Assembly: GCA_003550325.1 (NCBI GenBank) | Contig: QKWP01001239.1 | Coordinates: 88,039-152,038, forward strand | DNA: 64,000 bases | Direction of reading: 5' to 3' | Source: Gigaspora rosea | Lineage: Eukaryota > Glomeromycota > Glomeromycetes > Diversisporales > Gigasporaceae | The notes under the pieces: model-generated | The model's input: only the letters and a program-made list of their open reading frames with translations | The model's database searches: none | Told to the model about the DNA's origin: nothing | Program-made: the position numbers and the translations under genes | Shown: positions 22,734 through 34,346 of the stretch, piece by piece | Layout of the letters: each line of letters starts with the position of its first letter | Position numbering within the stretch: the first letter of the stretch is position 1

Positions 22734-23402
22734 CCTTAGAGATGAACATGAAATCACTTCACAAGATAATGTAGATTCAAAAAAGGTATTATATAAATAG
22801 AATGTTATTAGACAGGCACTACCGGTTTATTTGGTCAAGGATTTAAGATTAGACCAAGAAATTGAATTCCAAAGGAATTCACCTTTTTAGGCTGATCTTA
22901 AATCTTTTAACATGAGGATAAAAAACCAAAAAGGCAGCTCTTAATCATTTAGCCGAAAATTGTCTGAAAGTTTATAAACTTAAAAAATGAGAGGTGTTTT
23001 TTCTGTACTAAATGATATGAGTAAAAAACTATCATATCGGACTATTTACAAGGTACCGGTACGTACGTATTGTTTGTTAGCGAAATAGAGGTTGAAGAAA
23101 GAATACCAACTAGCAAATTAAAAAAATTAAAAACCAACCATGCCCAAATCTACCTGCTAACATTAATGATAAAGGAATTCTTAATTACCAAAAAACAAAA
23201 TTTAGAAGAGTGAACTCAAACCTTTTCTTACAGATGGACTAGTATATACAAAATTCTGGCAATGCGGCAATGTTGTAAATTAATTTTGATGCTGATTATG
23301 TATGTACGTACGTATGCGCGTACGTTACAAAGACGTTTAGCCAGCATTAGTAAAGAACATATACTTAAAATTAAATTATTATGAAGTTAACCAAGTCCTA
23401 TC

Positions 23403-23531
23403 TAGTAGTAATATGAGCATATATCAGTAATCAAATTAAATATCTATCAGAGATATATGAATCACAATTGCAGCCCATATATTCCTAACTGATTTTAATC
23501 TGATCACTGATATATGCTTATACTACTGTAC
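23403..23531. mobile_element. Short inverted-repeat element
   Basis: Left TAGTAGTAATATGAGCATAT and the complement of the right end CAGTAGTATAAGCATATATC form an inverted repeat of about 40 bp with some mismatches and a middle of only some 45 bp. It sits in the long non-coding gap of the hAT transposase gene. No target duplication is found. A palindromic tacgtacgtatgcgcgtacg stretch lies just upstream, near 23305. Confidence 0.5.
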
Positions 23532-25639
23532 TGATTTTATATAAATACTAATTGATTTATAAATACTATTAATTTTTAGTCATGGAATTTCAAAATTACA
23601 AATTCATTCAAAAGCTCGTCCCTATCCTCCTCATATTCAAAAATAACGCGAAGAAACACTTCTTAAATGGATGCTACTTTCTAATCAGGCTCTTTTAGCG
23701 TGCACTAATGAAGCCTACAGAGAAAAAATGGCAGAATTTTCCTTCTTTTGCTATTCCAGGAGAACAAAAATTTAAAACGATGATAGTTAAAAGTTACAAA
23801 TATAATCGCGAAAACTTACTAAATCTTTTTATCCAAACAGCTAAAAACATTTCTCTTACAATTGATTTCTGGTTCAGTAGAGCAAAGCACAGGTATTTGG
23901 AGGTTACAGTAACCTGGTTTATGCCCAATTTTAAAATTAAAGACATAATGCTAGAAAATAAATACGTTCCCTCGCTACATAGTAGTAAAGTTATTGCAGA
24001 TGAGCTTTATAAATGTATTAAGCCTTGGAAACTTGAGCATCGTATAACATCAATTACTACTGATAATGGTACAAACATGGTTTCAACTTTTCTCTTGTTA
24101 AACTGAAAGGATGGATGTAAAACAATTAGACGTCTTCCATGTATGGCTCATACTCTTCAATTGGCAGTTGGAAAAGAATTAGCTCTAGCAGAAGTTCTAG
24201 TTGCACATGCAAGAAGATTAATTCATTTTTTTTAATATCAAAAACAAATAGAACGACTGGAAAGGGTACAAGCAAAACTTGGTTATACAGATGTTGTTCG
24301 TTGTATTCAAGATGTGTCCACGTGTTGGAACTCAATGTATTATATCTGGGATCATCTTGTTTTTTTAAAGGATGCTATTATTTAGCTTCAAACTGATTTA
24401 TATGCTTCTGTTGTTCAGGGTATTAAAAAAGACGGTAATAAATTAAGAAAGGTTCTTCTTTCGAATAATGAATGGGAACTTCTGAACCAACTTATTGATT
24501 TGTTGATACCATTCGAGAAAGCAACACGGGAATTCTCTGGAAATACCTATGTAACATTAAGTAAAGTCATCCCAACTATTAATAAAATAATCTTTGATTT
24601 AGCAACTTGAACACCATCGAATAATGACTTGTTTTTGGATGAGGATACGGTGTTTGAATTGGAGAATGAACCTATTGATTTTAACAAAGAAGAAATTGTT
24701 AGCAACATTATTAAAAAAAGTATTTTGATTAAAAACCCATTAAATACTATAGGTGTTTTGGAAAAAGTAAAGGAAAGCATCTATGGCGCATTAATTTACT
24801 ATTGGAATGATCGAAGTGATCTTGGTTTAATGGCAGCTCTGTTAGATCACTGTTACAAAGATCTTGATTTTTTAGGTGATGACTCTGAAAAACAACAAAC
24901 TATTCAAAAACTTCATGACGAATATGATGAAATAAAAAAACTAGTATTTGAATCTGAACTATCTACCAATCCAATCAATCCACCCCAGGATCTTTAGCAC
25001 ATTTGCACAAAGGATATCACCAACAATGCCAGATGAAAAAAAAAGGATAGGTTGCTGCTCGATCAACAACCTTTTAATGAAATTTTAAATTATTTATCAT
25101 TGCTGAAAGCACTGCATACTGAGGACCTCTTATCTTGGTGGAAAATACAATTACAAAAATTTTTCAAACTTGCCAAAATTGCTCGGAAGTATCTTGCAAT
25201 ACCAGCTACGTCCGTATCAAGTGAAAAGCTATTTTCAGACACCAGTAATCTTATTAGCTCTAATTGAATAAAACTGGACACAGGCAAATACTGGTTTTAA
25301 AAAGAAACATAAACAAAATGTCAGTATTTGCGCCAGAATGGAACAAAGAATAGCATTGAATAAAATTTATTAAATACCTTAAATTTCTTAAAATAAAAGA
25401 CAGTTAGTTTTGATCTAAATACGTATTATAATTCAAATAAAAAAATTGAAAGAACAATGTTGGAGAGTCCTAATTCCTCCTACCACTTCAGATTGTATGA
25501 AATAAATTGCGACATCTCAAAAAAAATATATTAAGATTAACTTAAGTTTTGTGTTTATGCATTATTTCGACACAAGCAAAAAAAAAATTCTATTTGGGCA
25601 ATTATTTAATTTATTGTACAAGTGTATTTATTGGGTGGA

Positions 25640-26505
25640 AATCAAATTGCCAACAATCACTTCACAGACATTAACCTACACCGACAATCATTTTACTGAC
25701 AAGCTTTTTTTACTGACACAAAATTCGCTGACACTTGAAGTTCCTTTTTACCAACAAGTTGATTTTACCGACACACACTTCACCGACAGTTACATTTACT
25801 GACAAAATCAACTTACCGACAAGCTCATTTTACTGAAAATAGAATATACTGACAAGCTTATTCTACTGACAATACAATTCGTCGACAATACGATTAGATC
25901 GCGGCAATGTAATAAACTACTAAGAATAATTACGTATTATGCAATTTATTAATAATGACAATAAAAATTGCACATTTTATTAATGACGATAATAATAATT
26001 ATTGTCACGGCTGATGCTAAAGTTATGACCTATTTTGATATAAAATTTTAAAATTTTCTTTGGATGTTTTTTCGTCTTTGTCTTATAGGGTTAGAATAGG
26101 GTTTGGGTATAGGTTTCATATTTACAGAGTATATGTGTATTTTAGCAGGCCTTATAGTTTCAAATCGAGACCCTATAACTTCAGCATCAACTGTGATACT
26201 TAAGGCATCTGGCGAATTGTTTGTCAGCGAATTGTTTGTCGGCGAATTATTTGTTGGTGAATTGTATTGTCGTAGAATATTCTTGTCAGTAAATTCTATT
26301 TTCAGTAAAATGAGCTTGTCGGAAGTTGATTTTGTCGGTAAAATTAACTGTCGGTGAAGTGTGTGTCAGTAAAATCAACGTGATGGTGAAAACATGCTTG
26401 TCAGCAAATCGAGTGTCGGCGAGTTATTTGTCGGTAAAAAAAGCTTGTCGGTAAAATAGTTGTCGGTGTAGTGTTATGTCTGTGAAGTGATTGTCAGTGA
26501 AATAA
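25640..26505. mobile_element. Fold-back element built of 'ccgacaa' words
   Basis: The left arm (about 25656-25900) and the right arm (about 26210-26500) are inverted copies with indels. Both start CAATCACTTCACAGACAT and repeat phrases such as 'ttttaccgacaagct', 'cacttcaccgacag' and 'gaaaatagaat'. The small open frames here (25551-25802, 26103-26357, 26424-26669) are translations of this repeat (…FTDTHFTD…). The middle is AT-rich. I find no target duplication. Confidence 0.7.
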
Positions 26506-27089
26506 TATGAATCCATATTTATTAGGCACTGTTGAATACTGTTGAATTTATAAGAGTTACCAAACATTAGTTTTAATAAATATGCATCATTACAAAAAGA
26601 TATTTGCAGAAAATTTTTATTTGATATGAAAAGAAAGTGGTGGGAGAAATTAGCACATAATGTTAACAACTGTCATACAGTATGTCCTATTTATAGTTGC
26701 ATTTTATGTATAACACTAAAGTGTACTATCAATATAAATCAAAACTATATATCATATAAAAATTAATTATTTGAGATTTTTTTATAGGTCTAATGATTGA
26801 GACAATCATCAGGATGGTTTCACTTTTACATATGCTTTAGAGTGATACAGATATTTTTTGATACAAGGACATAATTACTTAATCTTTTTTAATTATTTTG
26901 GCATGAAATTATACTTAAGCGTATTTATAACAAAGTTACATTTAAAGATTTTCACATTATTATTTAAAATTTGACTTATGAATATCAATTTTATATTGCG
27001 CACTATTAAAAAAAAGAAGATACTTGCTGGTTGGAAGCTTTTGCTTTAAACATAAATATTTTAACATAACTTTGTTCCTTTAAAGCAAT

Positions 27090-27531
27090 TATTAATTTTA
27101 CTAGTTTTGATCATCTTAAAACAGGGTCTAAATATTTTGATAATGGAAATACAAGTGATTTTGGCTTGCATAAGTTATTATTATGTGATATCGAATTTTA
27201 TCAAGAATTTGAAAACTTTTGCATAGATACAGATTCCAAATTACATGAATTTCCTAAACTTTACAATTTCGTCAAAGTTTATATTTATTTTATCATTGTC
27301 ATCAACAGCAAGTTGAGAGAATTTTCAATCAACTTGATTTAAAGACCCATCCTTATATGTCACGATTTTCAAGTTTCATTTAACTTCAAATAAAATTGGA
27401 TGGAAAATTTAAATTTGGGTCTTGAAGAAATGCGATCTCAAAGAAAACGTCAAAAAACTACTGCATTGCAAGAAATTCAAGAAATTCAACAAATACAAAT
27501 TGGTAAAAAGCTGCGTAAATCTTTTAAATAA
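27090..27531 (+). pseudogene. Second transposase-like C-terminal remnant
   Basis: Broken frames read FDHLKTGSKYFDNGNTSDFG, LHEFPKLYNFVKVYIYF, then a segment close to 'HQQQVERIFNQLDLKTHP', 'SSFKLNKIGWK', and finally NLNLGLEEMRSQRKRQKTTA, ending …GKKLRKSFK at about 27528. The order (helix, short loop, basic tail) suggests the C-terminal part of a transposase-associated protein near the right end of the hAT element. It could instead be the relic of a different element. The assignment is weak. Confidence 0.4.
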
Positions 27532-27706
27532 CTTGCTAAACTAATTAAATTAGTTGTTAAATAAGAATTTCCATACTTGAATTCGAATTGTTTCGAAATT
27601 ACTAATCTGAATTAAAATCTGAATATAACTGAATACGTTGAAGCAATCTGAATTCAATCCCTGATAGCTTTTTAAAGTAGGATTGAAACACTACTGTATA
27701 CCAATT

Positions 27707-27787
27707 AGGGGTCTTAATTGGGTCAGGTCTGTCCCAACCCAACCCAGTTCAGACCCAACTCGGGTCGGGTTGGGTCAAACCCGAGTA
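27707..27787. repeat. 'gggtcggg' word tract, probably one end of an element
   Basis: It begins TAGGGGTCTTAATTGGGTC immediately after the hAT target duplication and repeats gggtc/gaccc words for about 80 bp. I find no matching right end nearby, so it looks truncated. Confidence 0.5.
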
Positions 27788-27911
27788 ATATAGTGATCAG
27801 ATTTTAAAGTATGTATGCAGAGATCACAGATCAGAATTTTGGGTTTCCTAAGTTCCTATTGGTTGAGCAAATTTTGTCACTCATTGAATACTGTAAAACA
27901 GTGTCAATTCG

Positions 27912-28437
27912 ATTAAGTAATTATTATAATATTTGAGTAATTATTATACCATTTTTTAATACCTTTATTAATACCCTTAAACAACACAAAATCATGAAAC
28001 ATAAATTTTCCAAATTTACTTTTGTTGCTGGATTGCCTAATATTTACAAACTATTTTGGGCTAAAAAAGTTCACAAATTTGAAAAAGTTTTGTATAATGG
28101 TCTCAAATTCAAGAATAAGTACAAGTGCAAGAACAAGTGCAAGAATATGACAAATGCTCCGCTATAAATAAAATATATGATTAATAAAAAAATAGTAAAG
28201 ATATTGTGAATATCAAAAAAAATTACATTTAACCAAATATTTAGATGATTGATTTCTAGATTTTTTGTCAGTATTTTTTGTCACCCAGATTATTTGATAA
28301 TTAACTAATTTTTTCAATAACTCATAGTTTTATGTTGATCTACCAACCAATAAAATCACGATTATGTTCAAAAGGTAATCAGTGTGCTAAAACTAATATA
28401 GCAATATATGGTTTTCTCTTTGCAATACTTATTTTAA
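27912..28437 (+). repeat. Dispersed repeat X, copy 1
   Basis: About 520 bp, from 'cgattaagtaattattataa' to 'gcaatacttattttaa', is found again on the opposite strand in two pieces (29775-29977 and 40276-40560). The break point in that second copy is where element Z and its passengers landed. Outside this, 28438-29029 is AT-rich and holds nothing clear beyond possible piggyBac-like coding near its end. Confidence 0.7.
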
Positions 28438-29029
28438 TAGATTGTATTTATCTATACTAATTTAGTACATTGTACTAAATTATGACAGTAGATAACCCAG
28501 AATTTCTGCCAATTAAAAAAAGATAGCTGTTCAAAATTTAAATGCTTACGTTAAGGGGCTTCTATGATAAATATTATTGGCTTGTCGAAGTTGTGCATGA
28601 GTTAGAATCAATCATGTGCCGATAATAGCATTATAATGTCAGGTGATAGAACATTAAATAATCGATCAATCAATCTAAAAAAGTCTATTGTCACCCAAAA
28701 AAAAGTACATATCAATTTGTAACAAAAATTAGATTGTTGGAGTAATTGAATACAGAATAATATACTTTGTAATAATGTTTGTTTATACAATAAGCTGTAT
28801 AAAAAAGCAAAATGAAAGCTGTTTAGTATCAGATACCCAAGAACTATATGAGAAAAAATACTTGTTCTCTTATGAAATTATGTTTTTTTTGCTTGTTCTC
28901 TATTTCTTTTTGTCAAATTACAGAATTGTTTTTCTCTCTTTTACCTTGAAATGAGAAGAATTTCAAATAAAATTAAAGAAGGTACAAAGGTCTCAATTTT
29001 GGCTCAGTTATTGTTGAAGACCTCGTTTA
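28438..29029. other. AT-rich DNA, upstream part of the piggyBac-like remnant
   Basis: Mostly AT-rich with no clear gene. The last 60 bases ('ggtacaaaggtctcaatttt…ctcgtttac') flow directly into the frame at 41020 once the nested insertion is set aside, so they probably belong to the same broken transposase gene. Confidence 0.4.
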
Positions 29030-30080
29030 CTTTTGGGTAGTGTTTTGACCCAGGTGGGTGTCACCCAGGTCATCTGCGGGTAGGTGGGTGATCTGGGTCA
29101 AGTTGTAACAGCCCGGGTGAAAATGCGTGGGTCAACTCGCGGGTGCCCGTGGGTTGACCCACGGTTGACCCGTGGGTCAATCTACAGGTCACCCACGGGC
29201 AGAGACCCGATACAAATTAATGCAATTTATATTGATTAGAGATGGGGAAAATGCATATTTTATAATATAATGCATATGAATGTGCATTAATGTGCATGAT
29301 ATATAAAATGTGCATGATATAGCATTATAAAATGCGCATGATACCATATAATAAAAAATATTTTTAATTTTTATCTTTATAATTGATAATATATCTAAAT
29401 AAAGATATACATATTGATTCTTAATTAGATTTTGCCTATATATATAAATTTTTACAAATTTGCTAATTGTAAACTTTATCGTTGCTTATCCTATATAATT
29501 TAACACTTGAATCATGGCTCTGCCATGGTAGCTTTGTATAAAGCTTGTAAATTCGCATTTATAATTTTCACAAATATGCTGAGTTGGTTTGCATTGAATC
29601 GTCACAAAAAAATTCTGTTAGAACATACTATTCTATTTACATACTAAATAAAGCACCATAAGTGCACTTTATATATTAAGGTAAAAAATAAAAAAAAAGT
29701 TTGTACAAAGCTCATTATTCCAATAACAGAAAGTATGCAGCTTAGTTTTATTGGTGAATACCAATTTTTAAAATAAGTGTTGCAAAGAGACAACCTTATA
29801 TTGCTATATTAGTTTTAGTTCATTGATTACCTTTTTTGATAGATCGACATAAACTATGAGTCACTGAGAAAATTAGTTGATTATCAAATAATCTGAGCGG
29901 CAAAAATTCTGACCAAAAATTCTAGAAATCAATCATTAAATATTTGGTTGAATGTAGCTTTTTTTGATATTCGCTAATATGGTCTGGTGCAAAAAGGTTT
30001 GTACCTCAAATAGTTATTAGTAAACTTTTTTTTCTACAAAATAATTTTTAATATTTTTAATTTATTAAAAGTGACTAGTA

Positions 30081-30677
30081 ACCCTGGGTCGGATAGCGCA
30101 GTGGTTAGCACTCTGGAGTCGCATTCGCAAGGTCGCCGGTTCGAGTCTAGTGGATGATAAAAACTGTGTTAGGACCACAAATGGCTAGGATCTTTGTCGA
30201 GGATTTTCACTTCTTCTCTATCTACGGATATGGTACTACAGCGATAAAGCTGCGTGACATAGCCACGAAGGTCATGCGGCGTCCAGAAAAAAAAAGAAAA
30301 TCCAACAAAAAACGTCGTAAACATCAGGACATCCACTATAAAAGGCAATTGAAAAAAATGTAATTGGTACCTGACGATACTGCACTGACCAAAAATTGAA
30401 AGTAGTTCCCGGGGTGTATGAAAAACGGCTAACCTATATAGCACACTGGCGAAATTGACTTCCTTAAAGCTATCTAAGATCCACGAGGTATGGGGCACCA
30501 GGGCATGGTGGGCTTTCTGGATTCACTGGGATAAACGGACAATAGGAGGGAGGTATAGGTTAGATAGGATAGAAACCCCAAATGTATAATGTATGACCTT
30601 AAAATGGAATTTATAAAAGAGCGCCATCTGTCGCCCCTAGTAATAGATCTAGAGTTTAAGAAAAAAAAAAAAAAAAA
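30081..30677 (+). mobile_element. tRNA-derived SINE
   Basis: The left end is tRNA-like, with a pol III A box TAGCGCAGTGG (30094-30104) and B box GGTTCGAGTCT (30138-30148) at normal spacing. The body of about 500 bp is GC-richer than its surroundings. The right end is a run of A (30660-30677). It is flanked by a 14-bp direct repeat AAAAGTGACTAGTA (30067-30080, 30674-30687), the mark of target-primed reverse transcription. The open frame 30154-30363 inside it is incidental. A LINE of this genome would supply the enzyme, but the SINE tail does not obviously match LINE B apart from the A-run. Confidence 0.85.
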
Positions 30678-31421
30678 GTGACTAGTATTCGGATTATTAA
30701 AAATATAAAATTTTTAATAACTTTTTTAATAAAATAAAAAGTTTTATTTATGCTAACTTTCTTAAAAAATCAATTGTAAAATTTACTATATAAATTTAAT
30801 AGTAATTTTTATATATTTTATATAGTAAAAAAACATAATTACTTGACTTTAATGACCAATTTTTTAACAACTAGTGATCCAATTTTACCAAATTTTAACT
30901 GTATATTTATTATATGCACACTAATGCACTTGCATGATACAAACTTATAAAACTTCATACTCTTTGCGAAAATGGTTAAAATAGATTTTTTTCTAAAAAA
31001 ACTTTTTTTTTTTTTACTCAATTCAAAAAGTTATATATAATGAATTGTTAAAATAAAACTATATTATAATAATAAAAATTATACAAAAAGATAAATTATA
31101 ACCTACTTTATTTAATATAAAAAATTAGAAACATTTAATTATAATTAATTAGAAACATTTAATTATAATTTATTAAGATATTTAAGTACAAAATTAAATT
31201 CATTTTTGAGGTACGAACCTTTTCGCACTGGACCATACTTTTTTTTTTCACCTTAGGCAGTCTCGCCAAAACTTATTAAGTTATTTATTTGAATTTACAT
31301 TAAATCTAGTATATCCTAATCTCTAAGTTTGACATTATTCCATCTGTTGTATCACAAATCAAATGCGACCTGCTGCACTAGTTCGTATATATATATGAGA
31401 CTAGAGGCTGTGTTAGCCTAC

Positions 31422-32012
31422 CTAAGAAACCAGCCAATTTGGCTTACTACCCTCCACTATGAACCTTTCTACACTATCCAACCAGCAAACATTTATTTCT
31501 TCTAACGGGGCAGATACCTTATTTCGAACTTTGTCTTGTAGACCTGAATGCTTTTGTATTTTCTTTTTGCTAGACAGTTCCTTCTTTTTCTTCATTCTTT
31601 TCTTTCGGCTTATCTCCCCTTTCCTTTTCTTTTTAATTAGATCCCACTTTACTTTCTGAGTAATACCACATGATTTTTCCCAGTTCGTAATAAAGACACA
31701 TCTTGGTTTCCAGATCTCAATATAGAACGAGTTCCAGATAGCTACTAAAAAAAATTTCAAAAAAATTTTTGCTTCTGACGATGAGTTCAAAATTTCTGCT
31801 AATCTTTTTTCCGTGTCCTTCTTAATCAAACCCTTTATTAAAAGTTCTCTACTCTGAAAGATCTCCTCCTGTGACTTCCCTAAAAGTAAGTCTTCTAGCT
31901 GGCTTTTAGAAATTCTATTAATTCCTTTGAACTTCATTTTTTCCAACAAGAACGCGAGTATTGTCTCTTCTAATAGGTTCCACTTGTTTGATAGAGCAGT
32001 ACAACGTACCAA
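31422..32012 (-). pseudogene. LINE B ORF2 C-terminus
   Basis: A 196-codon frame overlaps the RNase H frame by about 40 bp, so there is a frame change in the overlap. Just upstream in this frame the sequence reads CNSEEVETQDHLVRC, a Cys-rich zinc-knuckle-like signature common at this place in LINEs. A helical region and a very basic tract (KKKRKGEISRKKRMKKKKE) follow. It probably contacts template RNA or target DNA. Confidence 0.65.
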
Positions 32013-33274
32013 GTGATCCTGTGTTTCAACTTCCTCTGAGTTACAAAAGTGCAGAGCTTCTTACTCTTATCCATTGCATCGCAGCGGACCCCACTGAGTT
32101 CATGTAGGTTCTCCCAAAGCAGGTTCCAGCTGAATACACTTTCGTCCAAACTTGGCTCTATTTTTCTAAAGGTTTTTGCGTTCATTAACTCTGCTCCTGT
32201 CTTCAAGTCCAAAACCAAATTCAAGAATTTCCTTGCCGGGCTTTCTATAATGAAATGTTTCCAACTCAGGGTTGTATAAATAGAAAGTTCTTGAGTAGGT
32301 ACCACTAGTAGTTCTTCTCCTGCTGTAAGACCTTTTTTTACTAAGGTATCTGCTCTTCCATTCCAGTAATCCTCCGAATGACCTTTAACCTTGACCAAAT
32401 TTAAACAAACTCCTTTCAACCTAACTAAGTCTCTAATTTTACTAACTATACTAAAATTTCCTAACTTAATAAAATGACTAAAAGCTAAAGAATGATTAAA
32501 GCTAGTAACAGCATTTATCGCTGCCGAGCTATCTGAGTAAATTGTTAATTTTGTACCACTTGGAGCTAATAAGACTACTAGCCATATGGCTGCTAGTTCT
32601 GGGCGGGTGGAGGAGGGCCAATCTCTTATCCTCGCAAAACCTTCATCTACTATATAGGACTTGTCCTCACTTAATTGTAACCAACCCAGACCCATCTTAG
32701 TCAAGATACCAATTTGATTCTCCTTCTGCAACTGTAAAAAGCCATCAAAATAAAAGAACAACTCCTGCTCGTTGCTTTCTATATTTCTCACAAGACTTTT
32801 TTGCAGTACTAACTCTAATGCTTTACTCAGTTTCTGCTTTTTTAAAAGTTCTATTTCTAGACACTCTATAGGTAATAGACCTAGGCACAAACTTTCATTT
32901 AGACTATTTGTCAGCGATTCAGACTTAAATCTCTTGGATATTCTTTTCTCATCCCAGTCCAAAATCCTCTTTCCTTCCTTGATATAGCTTCTTGGTAGCA
33001 TACCCAAAATTTTGTTCCAGCTGAAATGGCTCGTGCAGACTTTCTCGTCAACTTTTCCTGTCATATTTGCTGTATTTCCACTACATCCCTTACACTTCTT
33101 GATTTCGAATTGGTTTGGATCTGCTAATGGGGTATTGCAATAGTGTTCACCAAGAATCTTGGCCTTACCCTTATGTACGATCTTAAAAATTTTTCTATAA
33201 TCATCCTTATTTTCGACCAGAACTAATTCTTTTTTCCTTTTATCGAGTGACACTGCTAGAAGTACAATGGACAA
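31970..33274 (-). CDS. LINE B ORF2: RNase H domain segment
   Basis: A 434-codon open frame. Residues 172-315 form an RNase HI domain with all four acidic residues in place: D177 (FYFDGF), E226 (RPELAAIW), D248 (IYSDSSAA) and D309 (NGRADTLV), plus the KGHSEDYWN loop. Cysteines at 46, 61, 64 and 80 with H83 may bind zinc (CKGC…CTSHF). The domain removes the RNA strand after first-strand synthesis. It is a segment of the large ORF2 product rather than a separate protein; the nominal start Met is internal. Confidence 0.8.
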   Translation of the reverse strand: MSIVLLAVSLDKRKKELVLVENKDDYRKIFKIVHKGKAKILGEHYCNTPLADPNQFEIKKCKGCSGNTANMTGKVDEKVCTSHFSWNKILGMLPRSYIKEGKRILDWDEKRISKRFKSESLTNSLNESLCLGLLPIECLEIELLKKQKLSKALELVLQKSLVRNIESNEQELFFYFDGFLQLQKENQIGILTKMGLGWLQLSEDKSYIVDEGFARIRDWPSSTRPELAAIWLVVLLAPSGTKLTIYSDSSAAINAVTSFNHSLAFSHFIKLGNFSIVSKIRDLVRLKGVCLNLVKVKGHSEDYWNGRADTLVKKGLTAGEELLVVPTQELSIYTTLSWKHFIIESPARKFLNLVLDLKTGAELMNAKTFRKIEPSLDESVFSWNLLWENLHELSGVRCDAMDKSKKLCTFVTQRKLKHRITWYVVLLYQTSGTY

Positions 33275-33526
33275 AGCTAGAGAATTATAATCAGAAATAA
33301 CATACTCAGGTATGAGCTTTCTGTTACTTCTATCTCCTATTAAGCAATTTTCCAGGGCTATGAACCATCTTGGTTTTCTACCTCATCTGGACTGCTTTTT
33401 GCAAAGCTTAAGTTGCGACTATGTAATTAACTCAGACCCATCTGCACTAATTAATTGGGCCGTTGTAAATAAGTTTAGCCTTTTTAATGCATCTGCAGTC
33501 ATTCGGTTAAAAACTTTTCCAAGAAC

Positions 33527-34338
33527 TTAATTTAGTGGTGTTCCACCTTGTTCTATTTGCCAAAGCTCAGGTGAAAAGTTAAAATGGAACTTCAATTCCT
33601 CTGCCTTTAGCAGCACCAAGCATGTGAGATCACACTTCCTTATTTTTTTTATATTATCTATTTTTCCTAGGTCGCTTATTACATTTACAATCCTTGCATC
33701 GTTAAAACCCTGTCTGAGTCTCAATTCTGTAGCTAGAGCCTCTGTGCCTGTACTATTAAGTCGCTTGTATAAACTTATAACTTGTTTCTGAAAAAGTTCA
33801 TCAGCTAATGCTCTACAGTTGCCTAGACTCTTATGTTTAAGTAGACTAGTACTGGTTGTCACTTGTAATTCCGCTTTATTTTTAATAAGTTTTAACAGAG
33901 GCCTATGTATTTCCTGAAGCTCGTACTCAGAGAGCCTTGTTGTTTGTAACATGTATATTAACTTCGGAATTATACAAACATTGTTTAAATAAGCCAATTG
34001 TCCCCATGTAAGTTTTTTCGGGTATAAACTTATTACCATAGCCCTGACTATTCCCTTGGCCTTTGCCTTAATAAGAGTTTCTTTCATTTTTGTGTTCAGC
34101 CAGATACCCAAAAAACGTGTTATTGAGTTTGTGCTCTCTTCTCTATCTTCTGAATTGCCAAAATTTACATATCTGTCTGGTTTCTCTACCTCTGAATTTA
34201 GAACTAACAACTTTGACTTTTCACCATTTATATGTATGTCGTTGATGTGAAAGAATTCTTCTGCGATTTTGATTAATTTTTTCATTTGAACCTTGGACTG
34301 AGTAATCCATGTCGTATCATCTGCGTACGCTAGAACTG
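33527..34338 (-). pseudogene. LINE B ORF2: reverse transcriptase catalytic loop and thumb
   Basis: The frame re-emerges on the far side of element W with VLAYADDTTWITQSK; the catalytic YADD lies at 34316-34327. It continues with FFHINDIHINGEKSKLLVLN and a helical thumb. I extended the start upstream of the first Met (34285) because the YADD motif is in frame there. YADD supplies two of the three metal-binding Asp residues of the polymerase. The frame ends at a stop near 33527; related sequence (VFNRMTADALKRLNLFTTAQ) continues to 33275. Confidence 0.85.
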
Positions 34339-34346
34339 CTTGGCGT

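Larger units (their letters stand above)
20671..25353 (+). pseudogene. hAT transposase gene (BED finger, RNase H-like core, dimerisation domain)
   Basis: Exon 1 starts MMEDNEYYNDNDVYSE and ends at 20830. A phase-1 intron (GT 20831, AG 22257) holds a whole transposon. Next comes a BED-finger-like segment (HKYFDKVVDDKGEETR … TGNLIMHL), split by a MITE at 22453-22733 and resuming RDEHEITS. After a second, long intron-like gap the catalytic region appears: LTIDFWFS (23863 on), ITTDNGTNMVS, RRLPCMAHTLQLAVGKELA, CIQDVSTCWNSMYY, PFEKATREFSGNTYVTLSKV. The C-terminal hAT dimerisation motif KYLAIPATSVSSEKLFSD lies near 25180-25245, and the end SVFAPEWNKE is at 25351. The gene is broken by frame changes (near 23705), by stops near 24106, 24236, 24383 and 24608, and by further frame changes around 24990-25060. 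Known role: cut-and-paste transposition. Confidence 0.85.
19570..27693 (+). mobile_element. hAT transposon with decayed transposase and nested insertions
   Basis: The left end TAGTGTTTCGATCC and the complement of the right end TAGTGTTTCAATCC agree at 13 of 14 positions. They are flanked by CTATATAC (19562-19569) and CTGTATAC (27694-27701), an 8-bp target duplication with one change. Both subterminal zones repeat 'ttctgatta'/'attcagatt' words, as expected for transposase-binding sites. The element spans 8.1 kb, of which at least 2.5 kb is younger insertions: 20852-22203, 22453-22733, probably 23403-23531, and the fold-back at 25640-26505. Confidence 0.65.

Noticed and set aside
23290-23335. 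Palindromic tacgtacg stretch as a regulatory site
   Set aside because: It is a striking CpG-containing palindrome, but it has no partner or gene context; it may be an element end that I could not pair.
30081-30150. Stand-alone tRNA gene
   Set aside because: The A and B boxes are good, but there is no clear acceptor stem or anticodon arm, and the A tail and TSD mark a SINE.
30154-30363. 69-residue basic open frame
   Set aside because: It lies within the SINE body and has no family resemblance.
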